A stretch of DNA of 64,000 nucleotides from contig JAVBTT010000010.1 of NCBI GenBank assembly GCA_031556035.1, positions 44,613 to 108,612 on the forward strand, in the 5' to 3' direction. The stretch's first letter is position 1. The number at the start of each line of letters is the position of its first letter. The position numbers and the translations under genes were made by a program. The stretch is from JAVBTT01 sp031556035. Its GTDB lineage: Bacteria; Bacillota; Clostridia; Oscillospirales; UBA929. Under the pieces are notes generated by a model. The model did no database searches and was not told the DNA's origin. It saw only the letters and a list, made by a program, of their open reading frames with translations. Positions 17,080 through 25,400 of the stretch are shown in pieces.

Positions 17080-20000
17080 TTACTTGGTGAGGGTAAAGGT
17101 GAAGCTGTAGCTCGGGAACAGCACAGGGTACTTGACGCCTGCGGCCACAATCTTCGTGCCCTGCTCAAGGCTCTCGAACGCGGCGTTTACAAGAATGCTC
17201 TTGCCGTCCGCCGGGAGAGTGTATGCTGTAGACTTGCCGCCCACAGTGACGGCGATCCTGCCGCCGTTCTTATGGGTGATCGCTTCGCTGAACACGATCA
17301 GCGCGTTGCCGGACTCAGCGTCAAAGGTCAGCGTCGGGTTCCACAGCTCAGCGGGGTTGTAGCCTGCTATGGTAATGTCGCAGGAGCCCTCCGCGCCTTC
17401 CGCCGATACAAACACCGAGGTCGGGGTGCCGTAGGCCGGAGCCGTCTCAACGTACATTCTGCCGGTCCACTTGCCGTTCGCGTAGGTGAGATTTGTGGGA
17501 TACAGCCACTGCTCGCCCGTGTACAGGAAGGCGATGGGCGGGTTCTCCACGTCGTCATAGCCCTCAACCGTGATGTTCAGGTAGGCCGACAGGGTGGCGA
17601 CAATCGTCCGGGTGCTGACGGATACGCTCAGCGTATCAATCTGGCGCTCGACGACAAATCCGGCTGACTTGGACTCGCCGCCCTTGTAGCTGACGTACAC
17701 GGTGTACTCCCCGGGGGCCGTGAACTGCTCAAAGGCGAAGGAGGCGGTGGATGTCGCGCTGTCATAGCTGAAGCCGGCATCAAGCCCGACCTTCTCGCCG
17801 CCATCTACGGAGCACTCAACCGCAAAGTCTTCGGCGGCCGGGGCTATCAGCCTCGGGTCGTAGCTCAGCTTGGCCGTGGCAAGACCGTTTGCCGCGGTGA
17901 CCGACTCAAGCAGCGGGGACTGGGTGTAGGATACGGCCACGGTGCCTGCGGTGCGGTTGTTGCCGGTGTTGGTTTGCTGGAGAAGGATGTTGAAGAACAA
18001 ATAATAAGTAGTGGTAACGTAATCAGCGGCGTAGGCGTTGACTGTGACGTTGCCGGTCTTGCTGACCTCGGTAACCGGGAATGGGATGTCGAAGTCACCG
18101 TATTCATCGCAGTAGCGATACCCGGAGGTGCCAAGATACAGCGCGTTTAACTCCTGGCCAATAACCGGGTTTCCGATATAATTGCCGTTGCCGATTTCGT
18201 TGGCCACAAGCAACTCGCCCGCGCGGCTCCAAATGTTGCCCTTAATATGCACGACTGTCTCGCCGTTTATATACTCATACACGGGCGGAGCCGGATCAAA
18301 GGTCAGAACCGGGCGCTGATTGTCGATGACCAGGCCGGCGATTATATAATAGTAGGTGGAATCCGCTATGGCGATCTGATAGACGCCCTCCGGGAATGTT
18401 ACAGGCGCAGCTGCGATGTTTCCATCCTCATCCACAGGTCTAGCGTTGGCGGTGACCGCTCCAATGTACAGGTCGGCCTCTCCGCTGCCTTCGCCCATAT
18501 CACTGTATGTGCCGTAATAACCGATGACGTCACCTTCCATGTCGCAGATGAGGACGTCCATCCTATCCCCGGGCCAGGCGCCGGTGTAATCAAGGCCGAT
18601 CGGGGTGGTGTTTGAGTACGTGGTATGCCTTATATTCGCGTTGGTGTTTGAGGTAATGACCGGCTTAATCAGGAAGGCGTCGTTAATAATAAACGGCTTC
18701 GGGGGATCTCCGGTGGCGCAGCCGAACGGCACGACATAGTCGGACTCGCCCGCTGTGAAGTGCAGATATCCCTCAAACCTGCCGCTGGGGGCTCCGGCCG
18801 GAACGACCATCTTCGCGGTGACGGCGGCGGTACCGCCCGCAGCCACAGTGACGGAGGTCTTGTCGGTCTGCAGGGTGACGCCCGCGGCGGCGGCGGACAG
18901 CGAATATCCGGTGTCGTTGTTGTAGCTCGGAGCGATGGCAAATGTCTTCTCGGTGGCGCCGGTGTTGTGCACCGTGATCTCCAGCGCACGGGACTCAACG
19001 GCCTCGGTCGCGTTCGGGGTAACGACTCCGAAGCTCATAGAGGACAGCGTCTGGTTGGCGATTATTGTGCCCGATTTCTCACCGGGGATATCATCCTGAA
19101 GGGTTATGTAGACGTCCCTGTCGGTGACCATGGCGCGCCATGGGTTGACAAAGCCCGCGCCGACCTCGAACACGCTGGCGGTCGGGGTTGCGGCGACGCC
19201 GGACTTGATGAGGGCCGGATCAGCCGTGTTCATAAGCCTGGCCTTGATCTCGGCCACGGAGGCGCTCGGGAAGCTCTGGCGCATCAGGACCGCGATGCCG
19301 GTCATGTGCGGGGCGGACATCGAGGTGCCGCCCTTCCTGGCGTAAGAGTTGGAGTAATCGGTGGCGTTGTGGTCGGGGTTTACTATAAACGCCGGCTGGG
19401 TGGACATGATGTCAAATCCGGGGGCGATGATGTCGGGCTTCAGTCCGATGGTCTCGGTTACGGGGCCGATGGAGCTGAAGCTGGCCGGAGTTTTCTCAAG
19501 CGGAACGGCCACAAACTCTCCGGGCTCAATATATGTTGTCGCATCCCCGGCTGCTGCGACGGCGGAGGCAATGATATCCCCCACCTGGTGTGTCGTGGTC
19601 AGAACCGGGAGATGGCCAAGCTGCTCCCCGCCGATGGTGATGTTGCGAATGGGGCCTACCTCATCGTTTCTGTTGATAATGAGAACAGCGCCGGCGCCAA
19701 GACGTTTGGCCTGCGGCGGAATATCGGTGAAGGTAAGGGCGCCGCGCTTAACGACAAGTATCTGCCCCTGAAGGCTGTTGTCGGCAAGTGCTTGGAGCTG
19801 GGCGAGAGAGGTCGCGGAGTTACCCTCTCCGAGAACAAGCTTGAACTGATATCCCTTGCCCTCGACATAGGTAAGGTTGGGGGCGTTAATTTTGCCGTTT
19901 TCAAAAGTATTGCTGAAGTCGCATCCGGCGACTATAAAGGATACACCCGAAACGGCCTGATCGTTATAGAGCACACGGGCGCCGGCGTATGTCTTTTCAG

Positions 20001-21357
20001 CCCCTCCACCGTAATTTGACGCCGCTACGGTTATCGGCAGATAGGCGGTTCCGGGGGTGCCGAGGCTCAGAACCTGGCGGGAGGTGGCGCCGGTCGGCAT
20101 CGCGTTGTTGCCGGCGGAAACGCAGACGATGGTGCCGGCGATGCAGGCGTTGTTCAGGGCAACCACATCGGCGCCGTAGGCGGTATCCTGATCCGCGCCG
20201 AGCGAGAGGTTGATGACCTGCATTCCGTTGACAACCGACTCGTTGACAGCCTTGATGATGCCGGTGGAGGGGCCGGAGCCGTAGGGTCCGAGCACTCTGT
20301 ATACGTACAGATCGGCCTCCGGAGCTACGCCAAGCGTGTTGTAGTGGGAGGTTGTGTTCTTGCCGCGGGCGGCTACGGTGCCGCTCACATGCGTTCCGTG
20401 GCTGGTGTAGTATTCATTGCCGCGGGCATTAACCTCAACCGCCCGGCTGTCGGCGGTGTAGGCAGCTTGCCAATCTTCATAGGTGGTCTCCATCGGGTTG
20501 TCGTCCTCGTTTACGGTGGTGACGGTGACGCCGTTGTAGTTTCCTATGTAGTCATGGCCGCCCTTGAAGGCGTCCTTGAGGTCGGGATGGTTGTAGTCAA
20601 TGCCGGTGTCCAGCACGCAGACCTTGACATTTTTGCCGGTGATGCCCATCTCGTTGAGCTCAACGGTCTTGAGTATCTCGCGGCTTTCCTTCATGCCGCC
20701 GGCGACGATCTCGGAATAGTCGATCGGGTCGCTCTCATCGGCGTACATTATGTAGTCGGGGGAGACCGACAGCACGCCGTCCATCGCCGCGATTTTCTCT
20801 ATCATATTGGCAGGCACTGTCATGCCCACGCCGTTAAACACCTCGTGGAAATCGTAGCCGAACTTGATCTGAGCCTTCTCAGCCTTTGAAAAGGTGGACT
20901 TAAAGGCATTCAGGGGTGCGGCGGCGGCCTTCTCGTAGTTGACGTTTTTGATATTGTGAAGGCTGTTGTAGGCCTTCAGCATGCTGGCGGGCAGCGTGTC
21001 GAACTGCACAATGATGTTGACCGGCTCGTCGGAGGTCGTGTCGTCAAAGCCAATAGCGCCGAGAGGACGGTTCATGGAGTCGGCAAGCTGCTCGACATAG
21101 GTGGCTTCCTCATTGGAAAGTCCGGCGGCGGCCAGATTCAGCTGAGCCGTAATCTGGGTTTTATCGTATGTAAGTGCGTTGTCGGCAATTGTCGCGTTGC
21201 TGAGGTCTTTTGCCACATACTTTCCGGTGTCGGCCAGCTGAAAATCCCCTGCCTGAACCGACGAGGCCGCCGAGGCCGGAGTCACGAGCACAAGGCCGAA
21301 AATCATAACCGCGCTGAGCAGCAGGCTGAGGAATCTGCTTGAAGTCTTAGTTCTCAC
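17080..21357 (-). CDS. Large secreted S8 subtilisin-family peptidase with PA domain and shared C-terminal module
   Basis: This 1425-residue protein has a signal peptide (AxA-type end near residue 30) and an I9-like propeptide (about 105-205). The S8 catalytic domain is split by a protease-associated (PA) insert at about 455-615. The triad is Asp250 (VLDTGIDYNHPD), His320 (TSHGTHVSG) and Ser679 (GGTSMSAPH). C-terminal to it are Fn3-like and several beta-sandwich regions, then the roughly 85-residue tail ending in KYPVLFPSYSFTFTLTK. The layout resembles lactocepin-type cell-envelope proteases, but no LPXTG motif is present. The start is a GTG with AGGAG 8 nt upstream. The 227-nt leader contains an intrinsic terminator, so expression may be attenuated. 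Confidence 0.93.
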   Translation of the reverse strand: MRTKTSSRFLSLLLSAVMIFGLVLVTPASAASSVQAGDFQLADTGKYVAKDLSNATIADNALTYDKTQITAQLNLAAAGLSNEEATYVEQLADSMNRPLGAIGFDDTTSDEPVNIIVQFDTLPASMLKAYNSLHNIKNVNYEKAAAAPLNAFKSTFSKAEKAQIKFGYDFHEVFNGVGMTVPANMIEKIAAMDGVLSVSPDYIMYADESDPIDYSEIVAGGMKESREILKTVELNEMGITGKNVKVCVLDTGIDYNHPDLKDAFKGGHDYIGNYNGVTVTTVNEDDNPMETTYEDWQAAYTADSRAVEVNARGNEYYTSHGTHVSGTVAARGKNTTSHYNTLGVAPEADLYVYRVLGPYGSGPSTGIIKAVNESVVNGMQVINLSLGADQDTAYGADVVALNNACIAGTIVCVSAGNNAMPTGATSRQVLSLGTPGTAYLPITVAASNYGGGAEKTYAGARVLYNDQAVSGVSFIVAGCDFSNTFENGKINAPNLTYVEGKGYQFKLVLGEGNSATSLAQLQALADNSLQGQILVVKRGALTFTDIPPQAKRLGAGAVLIINRNDEVGPIRNITIGGEQLGHLPVLTTTHQVGDIIASAVAAAGDATTYIEPGEFVAVPLEKTPASFSSIGPVTETIGLKPDIIAPGFDIMSTQPAFIVNPDHNATDYSNSYARKGGTSMSAPHMTGIAVLMRQSFPSASVAEIKARLMNTADPALIKSGVAATPTASVFEVGAGFVNPWRAMVTDRDVYITLQDDIPGEKSGTIIANQTLSSMSFGVVTPNATEAVESRALEITVHNTGATEKTFAIAPSYNNDTGYSLSAAAAGVTLQTDKTSVTVAAGGTAAVTAKMVVPAGAPSGRFEGYLHFTAGESDYVVPFGCATGDPPKPFIINDAFLIKPVITSNTNANIRHTTYSNTTPIGLDYTGAWPGDRMDVLICDMEGDVIGYYGTYSDMGEGSGEADLYIGAVTANARPVDEDGNIAAAPVTFPEGVYQIAIADSTYYYIIAGLVIDNQRPVLTFDPAPPVYEYINGETVVHIKGNIWSRAGELLVANEIGNGNYIGNPVIGQELNALYLGTSGYRYCDEYGDFDIPFPVTEVSKTGNVTVNAYAADYVTTTYYLFFNILLQQTNTGNNRTAGTVAVSYTQSPLLESVTAANGLATAKLSYDPRLIAPAAEDFAVECSVDGGEKVGLDAGFSYDSATSTASFAFEQFTAPGEYTVYVSYKGGESKSAGFVVERQIDTLSVSVSTRTIVATLSAYLNITVEGYDDVENPPIAFLYTGEQWLYPTNLTYANGKWTGRMYVETAPAYGTPTSVFVSAEGAEGSCDITIAGYNPAELWNPTLTFDAESGNALIVFSEAITHKNGGRIAVTVGGKSTAYTLPADGKSILVNAAFESLEQGTKIVAAGVKYPVLFPSYSFTFTLTK

Positions 21358-21446
21358 AATTACTTCTCCTTTTTCTTTTTATCGTTTTTCTCTGTTCTTC
21401 CTTACTGGTGTCCATTTCTTTACGTTCTCACCTCGATCAATATATT

Positions 21447-21492
21447 AAAAAAGCCGACATTCCGATCTGGCTGGAGATGTCCGGCGCTTTTT
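21447..21492 (-). terminator. Intrinsic terminator inside the subtilase leader (attenuator candidate)
   Basis: GCCGACATTCC (21453-21463) pairs with GGAGATGTCCGGC (21473-21485), flanked by A6 and T6, so it can act in both directions. On the minus strand it lies between the promoter (21590-21618) and the subtilase start at 21357. An upstream leader segment at 21554-21559 is complementary to the hairpin's first transcribed arm and could form an alternative pairing. Confidence 0.75.
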
Positions 21493-21589
21493 TCAATTGG
21501 GCTGCACAGATATATGGTGAGGAATACTATAGTAAATTAAGACGTACGGCAAAGGACATTCTATCTATCGGGATATCTATATTTCTTTT

Positions 21590-21618
21590 ATCTTACTACT
21601 TTTCTATCAAAATGTCAA
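21590..21618 (-). promoter_or_regulatory. Promoter of the subtilase gene
   Basis: Minus-strand TTGACA (21613-21618) and TAAGAT (21590-21595) are spaced by exactly 17 nt, upstream of the leader terminator. This predicts a leader of about 225 nt. Confidence 0.7.
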
Positions 21619-21680
21619 ATATTACTTATGAGTAAACCTGCAAATATTGTTAAATATTTATGCTGTTCTAGTTGACAGAC

Positions 21681-21709
21681 TTGAATTGCAAATTCATGTG
21701 CTGTATAAT
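21681..21709 (+). promoter_or_regulatory. Promoter of the 174-residue unknown gene
   Basis: TTGAAT (21681-21686) and TATAAT (21704-21709) are 17 nt apart. It is back to back with the subtilase promoter, about 60 bp away, so the two could share control. Confidence 0.65.
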
Positions 21710-21785
21710 AGCGATATAGGTATAGATGGTGAAAATTTCCGCCTTTTGCGGGCGGCGGAGTGTTGCGGAGGAAAGCGCTGGTACA

Positions 21786-22310
21786 ATGGAAAAGCGAGTA
21801 TATTATATTTCGGTTGACAGCGAAAGCACGGTTCGCCGAATTGCCGCGCATCATCTTGAGCAGGCGCTGCCCTGCCGAGAATGTGTACCGGGGGCCTTTT
21901 CAGGGCAGTGGAAAGGGCTTTCGGTTTTTGTTTTTTGCGGGGGGTGGACGCCGCCTCCCGGTCTAAGCGACGGGGTTTACATAGGGGAATGCGAGTCGCT
22001 CAGCCCGGAGTATGCGTTGGGAACTCTCGTACTTGCGGCGCCTCCCGGCGGCATGGGCATGATAAACAATGCGCTTTATGTCGCGTTGGGCGCGGGGACA
22101 CAGACTATCCGCGCACACCTTGAAATCGATATACTGTCGAGGCCGGCAAGTGATTTTTTCTTCGAGGCGGACGCCAGGGGGGACAAGCCGTGCGCTCTTC
22201 TGACGGTGACATCTGAGAAATATTCAGGACGAAAGCTCACTCCCCTGGAAACGCCCAGGCTTCTTGAAAACGCCACCGTGCTGGCGCTGGATACCTTTTG
22301 CGTCCTTTAG
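21786..22310 (+). CDS. Protein of unknown function, 174 residues
   Basis: I do not recognise the family. The protein is soluble-looking, without signal peptide or membrane segments. It has a Gly/Pro-rich stretch (VFCGGWTPPPG, LAAPPGGMGM) and a beta-rich second half (THE-type acidic strands around IRAHLEIDIL and CALLTVTSEKYSG). The start is uncertain: ATG 21786 has GGAGG 14 nt upstream, while an in-frame ATG at 21726 lies only about 10 nt after the predicted transcription start. A good promoter just upstream and continuous codon usage support a real gene. It is divergent from the subtilase and 135 nt before the PHP protein gene. Confidence 0.6.
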   Translation: MEKRVYYISVDSESTVRRIAAHHLEQALPCRECVPGAFSGQWKGLSVFVFCGGWTPPPGLSDGVYIGECESLSPEYALGTLVLAAPPGGMGMINNALYVALGAGTQTIRAHLEIDILSRPASDFFFEADARGDKPCALLTVTSEKYSGRKLTPLETPRLLENATVLALDTFCVL

Positions 22311-22445
22311 GCAGGCGCTGGTCTGCATGCAGGGGCGATTTGCAATCGCCCGCCGCTTCCTAAGAATTTGATATGTTGTTCGCGGTTTTCGAAAAAAAGC
22401 GGAGATTCCCAACCGCTTTTCAGATAAGAAACGGAGGAAGAAAAA

Positions 22446-25400
22446 ATGAGAAAAGTATTTCCCATGAGGGCGCTTGCCCTGCTTATGTGCCTTGTAATGG
22501 CGCTGAACCTGATTCTGGTCGCGGCTCCCTCGTCGCTCGCCGCCGACAATGTGGCGCTGGCGAAGTTTTCCTTTGTACAGGGGGGCACGGCCACCACGGC
22601 TACCCTGCCGCAGACAGCGGTCGACGGCGTTTTCCAGGCGTCCGCATTTTCGCATTACTTAAAAACGGACGTAAGCTACACGGCCTCCAGCAAATCGATT
22701 TACACAAACGGGTGGGAGAACGCGGACCAGACTGAGAAGTACTGGCAGATCACCACCTCGTCCAAGGGCTACTCCGGGCTGAACGTCACCTTCAACGCCT
22801 GGGGCTCGGGCACCGCTCCAAAAAATTTCACGCTGAAATACTCGGCGGACGGGGCCGCTTTCTCAGAAGCAAAGGCCTATGAGCTGGCTGACTCCAGCAG
22901 GACGATAAGCGTTGACCTGCCCGCCGAAGCCGCCAACGCGGATATCCTGATCCTGCGCTTTGTGGCGACAGGGACGGTCTCCATCAATGGCGGAACGGTG
23001 GCCTCCGGCGGTAACAGCCGGATGGCCGAGATCGCGATAACCGGCACAGGCGGAGGCGTCGAGCCGCTTCCCAAGCTGGACCCGCCGACGGCCACTCCGG
23101 CTCCGGGAGAATACGACGCGCTGCCGGACGGCATAACCCTAAGCGCCTCCGCCGGGGCCTCCATTCTCTACACGCTTGGCTCCGGCGAACCGGACACTCT
23201 GTATGCGGGCCCGATAGCCGCAGCGCTTCCCGTCACTGTCCGGGCGATTGCCAGGCAGGACGGGCATCTGGACAGCGACGAGGCGGTGTTCACCTATACC
23301 AAGAAATATATCCCCGATCCCGGCGAGGACAGCTGGGTCGTCGAGGATGACACCGGTACCGCCCTCAGCGTCCTCTACTCCAACAACAACGGCCTGTATG
23401 CCGACATAACCGGCGACTTCGCAGCGGTTTCCGAGGCGGGCTTCATCAGGGACGGAGCGCCTGTGACGCTCACCTTCGGCTCGGGCGGCGCTAACCTCTC
23501 CGGGCTCGCGGGCATGTCCGGCAAGGCCTACTGGCTGATAAAGACCTCATCCAGGGGCATGGACCGGCTCGTGTTCAGCGGCACGCTGCGCTCCTCCAAC
23601 ACCGGCCCGCGCGACTTCAAGGCGCAATACAGCGCGGACGGCTCGACCTGGCACGACGTCCCGGACGGGGACGTGACCGCAGGCGCTACCGTACACAGCC
23701 CGTTCTCGGTGACGCTGCCAAGGGGGGCCTCCAACAGGGACACGCTGTACATACGCCTGCTGATGAGCTCCGAGATTTCCGCCAACGGCGGCACTGTCGG
23801 CTCGGGTGGCACACATCAGATAAACCAGATACGGCTTGAGGGCAGCTACATAATATTGGACAACCAGGTCGCCCCCGTCGCGCCGTCAGTGTCCGGCGGT
23901 GAAGTCCCGCTCAGAACCACGGTTGAGTTCACAAGCCCTACAGAGGGAGCTTCGGTGATGCTCAGCACGGACGGCGGCTCGACCTACTCGCAGGCGTCGT
24001 CGTTCGCCGCGGAGACTCTGCCCGTGACGCTCCACCTCAAGGCCGTAAAGGCTGGAATGCTGGACAGCCGCGTGAAGGCTGTCACATATGTCCAGGAGAA
24101 GGTGAAGATCGTCAAGCCCCTCTCCAGCAGCTTCGACGTGGCCCCGGGAGCCAAGGTCACTCTGACCTGCGAAACCGCGAACGCCTCTATCTTCTATAAG
24201 CTGGGCGACAGTGAGTACGCCGTCTACGAGGGCCCGATCACACTGACGGAGCTGCCCGCGACAATCACCGCCTACGCGACCGCCCCCGGCTGCGTCCCGG
24301 GCGACGAGGTGAGCTACACCTACCGCAAGGGCATGACGGTGGACGAATACAACATCTATTTCGGTCAGCTGCACAGCCACACGATTCTGTCCGACGGCAT
24401 CGGCACCCCCGAGCAGGCTTATGACTACGCCAAAAACCAGGCAAGGCAGATCGACTTTTTGGCTATTACCGACCACTCCAACATGTTTGACAGCGCCTCG
24501 GCCTCAGCCTACGACATCAACGGCCCAAAGGGGACCGCTGTCAGCGCCGCGTGGAACCGAGGGCATGAGGCCGCGGACGCCGCCACCGACGGAAGCTTTG
24601 TCGGCATCTACGGCTACGAGATGACCTGGTCGGGCTCCACCGGCGGCTTCGGGCACATCAACACATACAATACCAAGGGCTTCGAGAGCCGCAACGACTC
24701 ATATTTTACCGCTAACACGGCGGACAAAGCCACAAACGGCCTCTACCGCTACTACGAGCGCCTGACCACCGCGCCCGGCGCGCTGAGCCAGCTCAACCAC
24801 CCCGGCACGACCTTCGGAGATTTCCTTGACTTCAACTTCTATGAGGAGCGCTTTGACGATTTCGTGAACCTCATTGAGGTCGGCAACGGCGAGGGCGATA
24901 TCTCATCCGGCGGCTATTTCCGCTCGTATGACTCCTACACCAGGGCGCTGGACCGCGGCTGGCACGTCGCGCCGTCCAATAACCAGGACAACCATCAGGG
25001 CAAATGGGGAGACGCTAACACCGGTCGCACCGTCGTGCTCGCTCAGGGCCTCACCCGCGACGACATCTACGCCGCCGTCGCCGCGCGGCGCGTTTACGCC
25101 ACCGAGGACGACAACCTGGGCATACGCTTCAGCCTGGACGGGCACCCGATGGGCTACCGCTATCCGGCGGGCGAGGCCCCGGACGGGTCAGTCAACGTCT
25201 ATGTCAAGCTTGTCGACCCGGACAACGTGATCGAGGGCTCCGACATTTCGATAATCGTCAACTACGGTCAGAAGGCGATAACCCGCAAGGTCGCGGACGG
25301 CAACGGCGCCACTCTGACCAGGGACGAAAACGGCACCACGTTTATCTGGAACGTGACGCTGCCCGCCTCCTACGCGTACTACTACGTGCAGCTCAGCGAG

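Noticed and set aside
18760..20019. Open frame of 419 codons antisense to the large subtilase
   Set aside because: The opposite strand has catalytic motifs and domains; this frame has only low-complexity Gly/Arg/Val sequence.
21408..21635. Possible 75-residue plus-strand gene
   Set aside because: It runs through the intrinsic terminator and through the subtilase promoter, and begins with a GTG without a ribosome site.
21672..21709. TTGACA at 21672 as the -35 box for TATAAT at 21704
   Set aside because: The spacing would be 26 nt; TTGAAT at 21681 with a 17-nt spacer is preferred.
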